DNA of 64,000 nucleotides from JAIQGF01 sp051006995 (lineage in GTDB: Bacteria > Acidobacteriota > Terriglobia > Terriglobales > Acidobacteriaceae): positions 6,455 through 70,454 of the forward strand of contig JBPCSQ010000005.1 in NCBI GenBank assembly GCA_051006995.1, written 5' to 3'. Of the stretch, positions 35,421-44,027 are shown piece by piece. The notes under the pieces are model-generated. The model was not told the DNA's origin. It did no database searches and saw only the letters and a program-made list of their open reading frames with translations. The translations under genes and the position numbers were made by a program. Positions within the stretch are counted from its first letter, which is position 1, and each line of letters begins with the position of its first letter.

Positions 35421-37817
35421 GTGATCGGCACAACGGTGTCGCACTATCGCGTCGTGCGCGAGATCGGGCGCGGCGGCATGGGCGTGGTGTATGAAGCGGA
35501 AGACCTGAAGCTGGGTCGCCGCGTCGCGCTGAAATTCCTGCCGCGCGAGATGATGGAGAACTCCCAGGCGCTTCATCGCTTTCAACTGGAGGCCCGCGCC
35601 GCGTCCGCAACTGCCCATGAGGGCATCTGCACCATCTTCGAAGTTGACGAGGCTGAGGGGCAGCCCTTCATCGCCATGGAATTGCTGGAAGGCGTGGCGC
35701 TCTCGGAGCGGCTGATCGGCTCGACCGTGAGCCTGGAGGCGGTGCTGGAAATCGCTATCCAGATCGCCGACGCGCTCGACGCTGCGCACGCCAAGGGCAT
35801 CATCCATCGCGATATCAAGCCTGCCAACATTTTCATTACGTCGCGCGGACGCACCAAGGTGCTCGATTTCGGGCTGGCCAAGGTCGCGCCTCATCCGATG
35901 CTGGCAGCCGCAGGTGGCTCGGCCACGATGGATGCTCCGCCGCACCTTACCAGCCCCGGTTCCTCGGTCGGAACCGTGGCCTATATGTCGCCGGAGCAGG
36001 CACGCGGCGAGCCCCTGGATGCGCGCACCGATCTGTTCAGCTTTGGCGCGGTGCTCTACCAGTTGACGACCGGCAAGATGCCGTTCGAAGGACCGACTTC
36101 GGCGGTGATCTTCACCAAGATCCTGGAAAAAGAATCACCGGCGCCCTCCACCATCAATCCCGATCTGCCGCCCAAGCTGGATGAAATCATCGGCAAAGCT
36201 TTGGAGAAAGACCGAGAGCTGCGTTACCAGACCGCGGCGGAAATGCGCGCCGACCTGAAGCGGCTGAAGCGCGACAGCGATTCTGGGAAATCGTCGGGAC
36301 GCGGCGTTGCCGTGGCAGCGCGGGCGCCGGAAGCTGGTCAGGCCGCTGCTCCTGCTCCCTCGACAACCCAAATCGAGCAGCCGCGCAGCCGGCGGAAATG
36401 GTGGATAGGCGCGGTGGCAGCGGTGATCGTCGTCGCGGTCGCCGTGGGTGCCTGGATGTGGCGCGGCGGCGCTACCAAATCCGGCATCAGCTCGCTGGCT
36501 GTGCTGCCGTTCACCTACGACCGCAGCGATGCCAGCCACGAATTCCTGGCGGACGGGATTACGGAAGAAGTGATCAACAATCTGGCGCAGATTCCCGGCT
36601 TGCGCGTGATGGCGCGCACCACCGTGTTCCGTTACAAGGGCAAGGAGATTGATCCGCAGCAGGTTGGTCAAAAACTGAACGTGGACGCGATCCTGACGGG
36701 GCGGCTGGCCCATCACGATGAGCAAATGACGATTCAGGCGGACCTGGTGCGCGTCTCCGACGGAGCACAAATCTGGGGACAGCAGTTTACCCGCCCGGAA
36801 CAGCAGGCCCATGATCTGCAAAGCGATATTACGAGAGAGATTTCGCAGATGCTTCGCGCACGGATCACCGGCGCCGAGATGCAGCACATCACCGCAGCCA
36901 AGACCAAGGACCCGGAGGCCTACGAGCTCTATCTGAAGGGCCGGTTCTATCTCACCAAGCGGACGAAGCAGGACATCGCGGACGCCATCAAGTATCTGCA
37001 GCAGGCGGCCGACCGGGACCCGACCTACGCGGATGCCCACGCCGCGTTGGCGCTGGCGTACGGTCTGGCGCCCGGGTACGACGTGATGCCTTTCGCCAAA
37101 GCCCAACCCATGGCCAAGAGCGAAGCCGCCAAAGCTCTGCAAGCCGATCCCAACCTCAGTGAAGCGCATACCGCAATGGCGTCGGCCATGGCGGCGGAAT
37201 TCGACTGGAACGGCGCCGAGCGCGAGTACAAGCGTGCCATCGAGCTGAAGCCGAATGACTCCGCCGCCCACTATTTCTATGTCCAGATGTGTCTGCTGCC
37301 GCAGGGGCGTTATCAGGATGCGATCGCCGAGTATCACAAGGCTCTCGAGTTGGACCCGTTTTCCGGCATCGTGAACACCAATTTCGCGGCGGCGCTGTCA
37401 GCGGCGGGGCGCCCCGATGACGCCATCCAGCAGATTCGGAAGACGCTCGACATGGACTCCCATTTCGAGGTGGCCCTGGACCGCGGCGCCGAGTTGTTTT
37501 CGTCTCGCGGCGATTACGCCGAAGCCTGGAAGCTGGTGGCGCGCGCCCACCCCGAGGCCGCCAATCTCTACTCCGGCGGCGGCCGCGACGCGTATTACTC
37601 CGCCCGGCTGAAAGTTATCGCCCCGACGGACGCGGCCGACCGCTCTGTGGCTTACGCCGCTTGGGGCAAAAAGGATGAGACGATTGCCGAGCTCAGGAAA
37701 ACTCTCGAAGTGGATCCCATTGACGTCGGCGGCTACATTCGCCGTCCGGAGTTCGACTCGCTGCGCGGTGATCCTCGCTACATCGAGATCATGAAGAAGA
37801 TGAACCTGAAGCCCTGA
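35421..37817 (+). CDS. Membrane Ser/Thr protein kinase with C-terminal TPR region
   Basis: 798 residues. The Hanks-type kinase domain (8-~285) has GRGGMGVVYEA, Lys38, IHRDIKPANIF (His129, Asp131), DFG at Asp149 and GTVAYMSPEQARGE. One transmembrane helix follows (about 327-348: WWIGAVAAVIVVAVAVGAWM). The extracytoplasmic part has a FlgO/TolB-N-like region (LAVLPFTYDRSDASHEFLAD; LTGRLAHHDEQMTIQADLV) and TPR-like repeats to the end. The GTG start is chosen from GGGAGG 8 bases upstream and from the family's usual VIGxTVSHYRV beginning. Further upstream the frame runs through tRNA-derived sequence. Confidence 0.9.
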   Translation: MIGTTVSHYRVVREIGRGGMGVVYEAEDLKLGRRVALKFLPREMMENSQALHRFQLEARAASATAHEGICTIFEVDEAEGQPFIAMELLEGVALSERLIGSTVSLEAVLEIAIQIADALDAAHAKGIIHRDIKPANIFITSRGRTKVLDFGLAKVAPHPMLAAAGGSATMDAPPHLTSPGSSVGTVAYMSPEQARGEPLDARTDLFSFGAVLYQLTTGKMPFEGPTSAVIFTKILEKESPAPSTINPDLPPKLDEIIGKALEKDRELRYQTAAEMRADLKRLKRDSDSGKSSGRGVAVAARAPEAGQAAAPAPSTTQIEQPRSRRKWWIGAVAAVIVVAVAVGAWMWRGGATKSGISSLAVLPFTYDRSDASHEFLADGITEEVINNLAQIPGLRVMARTTVFRYKGKEIDPQQVGQKLNVDAILTGRLAHHDEQMTIQADLVRVSDGAQIWGQQFTRPEQQAHDLQSDITREISQMLRARITGAEMQHITAAKTKDPEAYELYLKGRFYLTKRTKQDIADAIKYLQQAADRDPTYADAHAALALAYGLAPGYDVMPFAKAQPMAKSEAAKALQADPNLSEAHTAMASAMAAEFDWNGAEREYKRAIELKPNDSAAHYFYVQMCLLPQGRYQDAIAEYHKALELDPFSGIVNTNFAAALSAAGRPDDAIQQIRKTLDMDSHFEVALDRGAELFSSRGDYAEAWKLVARAHPEAANLYSGGGRDAYYSARLKVIAPTDAADRSVAYAAWGKKDETIAELRKTLEVDPIDVGGYIRRPEFDSLRGDPRYIEIMKKMNLKP

Positions 37818-37835
37818 GAAAGTTTGCCGGCCGGC

Positions 37836-37857
37836 GGCAGGGACTGCGGACCCTGCC
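37836..37857. terminator. Hairpin between convergent genes
   Basis: GGCAGGG (37836-37842) and CCCTGCC (37851-37857) with an 8-base loop, between the kinase and TRAP gene ends. No long T tract. Confidence 0.5.
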
Positions 37858-37878
37858 TTCGGACTCGGCTGCGCTGCG

Positions 37879-39195
37879 TTACTCCCAGCTCGTCTTGCCG
37901 TCGGGACCATACCAACCCTGGTAACGAAGGGAGCTGGGCACCTCGCGTACCTTCCAATATCCGTTGTTGGCGCTGACGTAGGCGCGCAGCGACTCCAGGA
38001 GCCTGCCGTAATCCTTGCGGTCCTGGTCGCTGAGCTTGGCGTCGGACTGCCGCGCGTTCAGGAACTGGATGGTGGCATCCCGCAGCAGCCCCAGGTCTTT
38101 GTCCGGCCAGCGTACCAGCACCATGTCGTTGTCCGGATTGCTGTCCTGTTGGTTGGCCGCCAGGATCTGCTTCAGCTTGGCGCCCTGCTGCCGCAGGTTT
38201 TCGCCGTACGACGTCACCACGTGGTCGCGCGCCACGCTTAGGGCCAGCATCTGCTGGGCCGGACTCAGCTTGTTCCACACCTTCTTGTTCACGATCATGT
38301 AAGTAATCAGGAATGGCTGGTGCCAGCCCGGAAAGTGCATATAGCGCGTCCGCACCGTGCCGGGATTTCCCTCCGGCAGCCCAAAGAGCTGGGTGTAGTC
38401 GTCCAGGGGCGTGGCCATCTCGTAGGCCTGGAGCTGGCCGTCCGCGACCGCCTTCACCAGCGACGCGTTTCCGGAAATGGCCTGGATGAACTTGATTTTC
38501 TTCTTCGGAATCACGCCTGCGGTGACCAGGTTGTCGCAGGCGCGGTCAATCACGTACTGCGCCGGCGGCAGGTAGCGGAAGGTCCATTCCTGCTGGCACA
38601 GCCCGGCCATGCCGATACCCGGTTTCGTGCCCACATTGCCCACCGGCAGCATGAAATATCCGGAACCCTGCTGGCTGCTGGCAACAATGGGAAACGCCAC
38701 CACGTTCTTCCCCGATTGGTCCAGGATCTGCTGCAGCAGATCGAGCCCTGTCATGTTGCCGTTCTCCACCGACTTGCCGTAGAGAAAGCCTGTGAATTCA
38801 TCGAAGTTGGGGCCAAAGGGAATTCCCGAGTTGTAGATGAATCCCCACGCCGGGTTGAGATCGCCGCCGGAGACATAGGCAGCGTCGAATCCTGCTCCGC
38901 CCGCGAGAGTTCCTCCGGCGGAGACTGCATCCACGATGTTCTTGAATTCCTTCGGAACCGGAGGCGTGGGCGTCTGCCGGATGAAGTTCACGCGGCCGTC
39001 CTTGCCCAGGGCGGTGGTGGAAACGCTGAGCAGCTTGGCGGCGTATTCATCGGCCGGCGGGCCGATGGCCGCCCAGTTACTGAAGGCGCGGAAGGAAATG
39101 TCCTGCGCCGCCGCCGTCGTTGGAACCAGCAGGCCAGCGCACAGCAGCACCGTGACCGCCGCGCGGAAAAATACCGGGCGTTTTGCAAATGTCAT
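37879..39195 (-). CDS. TRAP transporter DctP-type solute-binding protein
   Basis: 438 residues with a signal peptide (AAVTVLLCAGLLVPTTAAAQ). The fold is DctP-like: FAFPIVAS and FRYLPPAQ lie in the first domain, then ISGNASLVKAVADGQLQAYE and FLITYMIVNKKVWNKLSPAQ, the last being a hallmark of the family. These proteins capture organic acids for a DctQM membrane pair, but no dctQ or dctM is near, so it is an orphan. GGAGGAGTG precedes the ATG at 39195. Confidence 0.8.
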   Translation of the reverse strand: MTFAKRPVFFRAAVTVLLCAGLLVPTTAAAQDISFRAFSNWAAIGPPADEYAAKLLSVSTTALGKDGRVNFIRQTPTPPVPKEFKNIVDAVSAGGTLAGGAGFDAAYVSGGDLNPAWGFIYNSGIPFGPNFDEFTGFLYGKSVENGNMTGLDLLQQILDQSGKNVVAFPIVASSQQGSGYFMLPVGNVGTKPGIGMAGLCQQEWTFRYLPPAQYVIDRACDNLVTAGVIPKKKIKFIQAISGNASLVKAVADGQLQAYEMATPLDDYTQLFGLPEGNPGTVRTRYMHFPGWHQPFLITYMIVNKKVWNKLSPAQQMLALSVARDHVVTSYGENLRQQGAKLKQILAANQQDSNPDNDMVLVRWPDKDLGLLRDATIQFLNARQSDAKLSDQDRKDYGRLLESLRAYVSANNGYWKVREVPSSLRYQGWYGPDGKTSWE

Positions 39196-39470
39196 GGCTT
39201 CACTCCTCCAAAGCATCATCTGAATTTTCAAGGGAATGAGTTCCGAACCGGGAATTGTAGCGCCGCATGGCAGCCCAAGAGCGAGAAACAGCACCGGCCC
39301 GCACCCCTGTTCCCACTTTGGGAATTAGAAGACGATTGGCGAATTGCGAGCTCGAATAAGCTCTGTCGCCGAGCACCGCCACCTGGCTTGGAACCCCCCT
39401 AGTCACCTCTCGCAACTGCCCGCAGCCACCATAATTGGCCAGCAACTTGTCTGTACAAGGAGCCGCACCC

Positions 39471-40775
39471 GTGAATTCGGCGCCAGCCAGGACCCTCGTT
39501 TCGTTCGCCGTGCCCGGAGGCGCGCTGCTGGTGGGCTCGCTCGTGCTGGCGCACGTCCGGATGACGCATGCGGCGTCGCCGCCGGTGGTCGAATTCCTTC
39601 TCTGGACGTCGCTTCTGGCGGCGCTGGCGATGGCGTGGCGGTTTCATTCCAGCCGCGTGCTGTTTGCCGTCATCGTCCTGTGTCTTACCGACCGCGGTCT
39701 GCTGATGCTGGCGCACGCTTCCCCCGCGGCCGCCAACGCCGGGTACGCGCTGCTGGCGATCCTGGCGCCCGTGAACCTGGTGTTCTTCTCCGTCATTGGC
39801 GAGTGCGGCTTGACGCTGACGTCCATCGGCTCGGGGGCGGGCATTCTCTCAATCCAGGCGATTGCAGTGGCGGTGCTGGCCCGCGCGGAGAACGCTGAAT
39901 TTGCCGCATGGGCGGAGCACGCTTATCTTCCCCATGAAATTTTCGCCTGGACGCCGCTGCCGCAATTGGGCCTGCTGGCATTCGTTGCGGCCTTGGCGTG
40001 GCTGGCGATGCGCATGAGCCTGCTGCGCAAACCGGTGGACACCGCGTTCTTCTGGGCGGTGTGGGCGGCATTTGCCGGCATGCACGCCGCCTCGCCCGGG
40101 CGGAGCTCCACCCTGTATTTCGCCAGCGGCGTGGTGATATTCCTGGCTTCGCTGGTGGAGACATCGTACTTGCTGGCGTTCCACGATGAGCTCACCACCT
40201 TGCCCGGACGCCGGGCCCTGAACCAGGCGATGCAGGGTTTGACCGATGCCTACACCATCGCCATGGTGGATGTGGACCACTTCAAGAATTTCAACGACTC
40301 CTACGGCCACGATACCGGCGACCAGGTGTTGCGCATGGTGGCGGGCCGGCTGGAGGAAGTCGGCGGCGGCGGCCGTGCCTACCGTTACGGCGGCGAGGAG
40401 TTCGCGATCCTGTTTCCGGGACGCGAAATGCAGGATTGCCTGGGTGAGCTGGAAATGGTGCGCGAGAAAGTGCAGCACACGACCTTCATGGTGCGCGGGC
40501 CGGACCGCAGCAACCGCAAGCGCGACGAGCGTCGCTTTTCCAACCCCGGCCGCAAACCCGTGGGACGCGAGCGCACGCGGACCTCGGTGACGGTGAGCAT
40601 TGGGGTGGCCGAGGTTTCCGCCCGGCTGCGCACGCCGGAGTTGGTGATCGAGGCCGCCGACCAGGCGCTGTATCGCGCCAAGGACCAGGGAAGAAACCGC
40701 GTCGAGGTCGCGGGCTCAAGGTCCAAGGCACAAGGCGCAAGGCAGCTTGACCGCGCGGCAGCGCCCATGCGATAG
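39471..40775 (+). CDS. Diguanylate cyclase with multi-span membrane domain
   Basis: 434 residues. About eight hydrophobic helices (residues 8-245) form a sensor, followed by a GGDEF domain: HDELTTLPGRRAL, DVDHFKNFNDSYGHDTGDQV and GGEEF at 307-311, all catalytic residues present. There is no RxxD inhibitory site at the usual place. A basic stretch (DRSNRKRDERRFSNPGRKPV) interrupts the domain after the active site. The GTG at 39471 is preceded by AAGGAG. The last ~20 residues come from the repeat at 40717-40750. Confidence 0.9.
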   Translation: MNSAPARTLVSFAVPGGALLVGSLVLAHVRMTHAASPPVVEFLLWTSLLAALAMAWRFHSSRVLFAVIVLCLTDRGLLMLAHASPAAANAGYALLAILAPVNLVFFSVIGECGLTLTSIGSGAGILSIQAIAVAVLARAENAEFAAWAEHAYLPHEIFAWTPLPQLGLLAFVAALAWLAMRMSLLRKPVDTAFFWAVWAAFAGMHAASPGRSSTLYFASGVVIFLASLVETSYLLAFHDELTTLPGRRALNQAMQGLTDAYTIAMVDVDHFKNFNDSYGHDTGDQVLRMVAGRLEEVGGGGRAYRYGGEEFAILFPGREMQDCLGELEMVREKVQHTTFMVRGPDRSNRKRDERRFSNPGRKPVGRERTRTSVTVSIGVAEVSARLRTPELVIEAADQALYRAKDQGRNRVEVAGSRSKAQGARQLDRAAAPMR

Positions 40776-41352
40776 ACCTACGCCTTCGCGCTCAGTTCCT
40801 TCACCTGCTCGGAGGTCATGCCGTAGAGCGGCGGCGTCGTTACCCCAAGCATTCCCAAGTAGACGTAAATTTCTCCTCGGTGGTGGATTTCGTGCTCCAC
40901 CAGCAGCCGCAGAATCTTCCACGCGCTGATGGTGCTGCCGTCAGGCAAGGCGCGCTTGGCCTTGAGGTCCTCGGGCGTGAGCCGCGCGAAAATTTCGACC
41001 GACTCGCCATGCAGGCGCTGCACGAAGGCGAGGACGTTTTCGTAACCGTCGGCCAGGTCGCGCCCGCAGCCGTGATACTGGTTCGGCCGGCCCTGTACCA
41101 GTTCCGCCCACAAGTAGCGCTCAATCGTGGCGAGGTGGCGCAGCAGGTCGCCCAGCGTGAACTTGCCGGGCGCGTAAGTCCATTCAATTTTCTCGGGCGG
41201 AATCACGCGCGCCAGCCGTAGGGTGCGCTCGCGGACGTTCTTGTAGTAGGGCAGGAAGGACTCGATGTTTGTAATTTCCATTCGTACGCCTCTTCTGCGG
41301 CCTTGCGCCCTGAGCCTTGAGCCTTGAGCTTTGAACCTTGCGCCTTGAGCCT
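40717..41352. repeat. Inverted pair of CAAGGCGCAAGG repeats flanking a dinB gene (family F)
   Basis: The left copy (40717-40750) includes GGCTCAAGGTCCAAGGCAC and CAAGGCGCAAGG. The right copy (41296-41352) is its approximate reverse complement, with repeated GAGCCTTGAGCCTTGAGC words. They bracket the DinB gene precisely and also overlap the 3' ends of the cyclase and RNase R genes. Confidence 0.7.
40778..41281 (-). CDS. DinB-family protein
   Basis: 167 residues. The three metal-binding His are likely in LLRHLATIERYLWAE, VLAFVQRLHGESVE or nearby, and LLVEHEIHHRGEIYVYLGML, which carries the conserved H-x3-HRG signature. A putative thiol transferase or metal-dependent hydrolase by family. It is flanked by an inverted pair of repeats, which may mark it as a mobile cassette. 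Confidence 0.87.
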   Translation of the reverse strand: MEITNIESFLPYYKNVRERTLRLARVIPPEKIEWTYAPGKFTLGDLLRHLATIERYLWAELVQGRPNQYHGCGRDLADGYENVLAFVQRLHGESVEIFARLTPEDLKAKRALPDGSTISAWKILRLLVEHEIHHRGEIYVYLGMLGVTTPPLYGMTSEQVKELSAKA

Positions 41353-43909
41353 AATGCCTGTGCCGGCGCTGGGCGCGTGACGGCCGTTCCTCCAGGACGG
41401 CAAACTGGATTTTGTGCTGCACGCTATCAATGCGGTCCACGATCACCCGGATTTTATCGCCGAGCGAATACTTCTTCTTGGACCTGTGGCCGATGATCTG
41501 GCGCGTGTTTTCGTGGAATGAGTACTGGTCGTCGGTCAGGGACGAGAGCGGCACCAGGCCCTCGATGAACATGTCGAGCAGCTCGACGAAAAAGCCGAAC
41601 TTGGTGACGCTGATGATCATGCCGTCGAAGTCTTCGCCGACGCGGTCCTGCATGAACTTCGATTTCTTCCAATCCATGAGCTCGCGCTCGGCGTCGTCGG
41701 CGCGGCGCTCGGATTCGGATGATTCTTCTGCAACCTCGTGCAGCGCTCCGGGCGGAATGGGACCCTGTTCTTGTGTGGCACGGGTCTCTGAGTCGTGCCG
41801 GTCGCGATGGCCGGCACGCTTCGGCGATCCCTTGCTCCAGGGCGACTCCTGCTTTTCCTGAAGCCTCGAGCCGGAAGCCGGGAGCCTCTTCTCCGCCCAT
41901 GCCCCTCGCTTCTGCGAGAGCGTTCCCACCCCGATCGGCACCGTGCCCTCGTGCTTCTCGGCCGAATCTTGCAGCACCTCCTTCAGGATGCGGTGAACGA
42001 TGAGGTCGGGATAGCGGCGGATGGGCGAAGTGAAGTGCGTGTACGTCGGCGCGGCCAGCGCGAAGTGCCCAACATTGTCCTCCGAGTAGCGCGCCTGCTT
42101 CAGAGAGCGCAGCATGAGATACGACAGAATCCGCTCCCCCGGCTTGCCGGAGATTTTCTGCGTGAGCTTCTGGTACATGTGCGGGGTGATGAAGACGTCC
42201 TCGGGAATTTCGACCTCATGGCGCTGTTGTCCGGAACGGGTGCGCGCGCCCGGCCCTCGGCCGGGGCGGCGCTGGTCGGTGTAGGAAAAGCGCTTCACCG
42301 GGAGCGCGCCGACGCCAAGCGAGTAGCCGAATGCGGCGGCGATGGTCTCGAAATCCAGCACGCGTTTGGGGTCGGGTTTCTCGTGGATGCGATAAAGCGA
42401 AGGCACGCCTTTGTTTTCGAGATAGGAGGCCACGCTCTCGTTGGCAGCCAGCATGAACTCCTCGATCAGGCGGTGCGCGATATTGCGCTCGGAGCGGCTG
42501 ATGGTTTTCATCAGGCCGAACTCGTCGAACTCGATGACCGGCTCGGGGAGATCGAAGTCAATCGAGCCGCGGCGCACGCGCTTGCGGTTCAGGATCATCG
42601 CCAGCTCGCGCATCAGCTCGAAGACGTCCACTAGCTGGTGATAGCGCTCGTGCAGCTTGGCATCGCCCTCCAGGACCGCGTTCACGTCGGCGTAGGTCAT
42701 GCGCTCGGCGGAGCGAATCACACCGGGATTGATTTCGTAACCGGCGATTTCGCCATGATGGTCAATCTCCATGGTGCACGACATCACCAGCCGGTCCAGG
42801 TGCGGCCGAAGCGAGCAGATGTCGGTGGAAAGCTCGATGGGCAGCATCGGCACGGCGCGGTCGGGAAAGTAGACGGATGTTCCCCGCAGCCGGGCTTCGC
42901 CATCGAGCGCGGCGCCTTCCCGGACGTACTGCGCCACATCAGCAATGTGCACCTGCAGCTCGAAGCTGCCGTTATGACGGCGGCGCACGAACACCGCGTC
43001 GTCAAAATCTCGCGCCGTCTCTCCATCAATGGTGACGATGGGCAGGTTGCGGTAATCGCGGCGGCCGCGCAGCTCCCGCGCCGGAATTACGTTTTCGATG
43101 GACTGCGCTTCCTCGAGCACCTCGACCGGGAAGCGGTGCGGCAGGTGGTACTTGCGGATGACGATCTCGACGTCCACGCCGAAATCGTCGGCATAGCCGA
43201 GAATTTCCACCACCCGGCCGCGCGGGTTCTGCGTCGGCGTGGGCCAGTCGGTGATCTCGACATCCACCACGACGTTTTCCAGGTCCTCAATGAGTTCCGT
43301 TCGCTTCGCTTCGGTTCCCAGTACCCGATGCCGCTCTTTCTTTTTGTTTGTGTAGGCGTCTTCTGCGTCCCCGGCGGTAGGAGTTTCGGCTCCGCGTGGG
43401 ATCACGATGTCGAGCGTGATCTTCTCGTCCATGGGGGTAACGTAGTTGTAGCGCGCGCCGTAGTGGAATGCGCCGACGACGGTGGAATGGGCGCGGCTGG
43501 CCACCCGGACGATCTGGCCTTCCGCGCGGCCATCGGAGCGTACCGGCCCCATCTCGACGAGCACGCGATCGCCATGCATGGCGGTACCGATATTCTGCGG
43601 GCTGATGTAAATGTCGCCGCTGAGCCGTCCGCGCAGCTCCTCGCTGTCGGGAATCACAAATCCATAGCCGTCGCGGTGCATGGTGAGGCGTCCGGAGACA
43701 AGGTTGCGGCTCGACACCTTTTGCGGAATGGCGTAGCGATCGCCATCCTGCGCTAGCAGTTCGCCCCGCTTGACCAGTTGGTGCAGGCGGTCGGCGAACG
43801 CGCGACGATCCTCGCCGGCGACACGCAACTCGCGCACCAGTTGCTTAAAGCCGGCGGACTGCTTCGGCTGCTGGGCGATTTTCTTCAGGATGTCAGCGTC
43901 GGAAATCAC
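41351..43909 (-). CDS. rnr: Ribonuclease R
   Basis: RNase R is a 3'-5' exoribonuclease. 852 residues: winged-helix start (1-~60), cold-shock domains, the RNB catalytic domain with TIDGETARDFDDAVFV and HIADVAQYVREGA, then IRRYPDLIVHRIL, and a C-terminal S1 domain (FDGMIISVTKFGFFVELLDM). Between RNB and S1, about 50-75 residues around WAEKRLPASGSRLQEKQ to PIPPGA are unlike the family and are encoded by repeat-like DNA at 41752-41902. The start is a GTG at 43909 without clear Shine-Dalgarno. Adjacent sequence is duplicated. Confidence 0.93.
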   Translation of the reverse strand: MISDADILKKIAQQPKQSAGFKQLVRELRVAGEDRRAFADRLHQLVKRGELLAQDGDRYAIPQKVSSRNLVSGRLTMHRDGYGFVIPDSEELRGRLSGDIYISPQNIGTAMHGDRVLVEMGPVRSDGRAEGQIVRVASRAHSTVVGAFHYGARYNYVTPMDEKITLDIVIPRGAETPTAGDAEDAYTNKKKERHRVLGTEAKRTELIEDLENVVVDVEITDWPTPTQNPRGRVVEILGYADDFGVDVEIVIRKYHLPHRFPVEVLEEAQSIENVIPARELRGRRDYRNLPIVTIDGETARDFDDAVFVRRRHNGSFELQVHIADVAQYVREGAALDGEARLRGTSVYFPDRAVPMLPIELSTDICSLRPHLDRLVMSCTMEIDHHGEIAGYEINPGVIRSAERMTYADVNAVLEGDAKLHERYHQLVDVFELMRELAMILNRKRVRRGSIDFDLPEPVIEFDEFGLMKTISRSERNIAHRLIEEFMLAANESVASYLENKGVPSLYRIHEKPDPKRVLDFETIAAAFGYSLGVGALPVKRFSYTDQRRPGRGPGARTRSGQQRHEVEIPEDVFITPHMYQKLTQKISGKPGERILSYLMLRSLKQARYSEDNVGHFALAAPTYTHFTSPIRRYPDLIVHRILKEVLQDSAEKHEGTVPIGVGTLSQKRGAWAEKRLPASGSRLQEKQESPWSKGSPKRAGHRDRHDSETRATQEQGPIPPGALHEVAEESSESERRADDAERELMDWKKSKFMQDRVGEDFDGMIISVTKFGFFVELLDMFIEGLVPLSSLTDDQYSFHENTRQIIGHRSKKKYSLGDKIRVIVDRIDSVQHKIQFAVLEERPSRAQRRHRH

Positions 43910-43949
43910 AGGGCATTAACAAAGTCGGAAATCACAGGGCATTAACAAA
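43898..43949. repeat. 26-bp tandem duplication covering the rnr start
   Basis: Two exact copies, 43898-43923 and 43924-43949, each beginning GTCGGAAATCACAGGG and ending CATTAACAAA. One copy contains the rnr GTG start; the other is its leader. The copy unit is not a multiple of three, so the upstream GTG is out of frame and soon meets a stop. A fragment of the CACCGAG repeat (43951-43973) follows. Confidence 0.9.
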
Positions 43950-44027
43950 GAGGACACGGAGAACACCGAGGATGCTTATTCTTCCGCCCCGTCTCCCATC
44001 GCTGTTCCCGGCCCTAGCCAGGACAAT

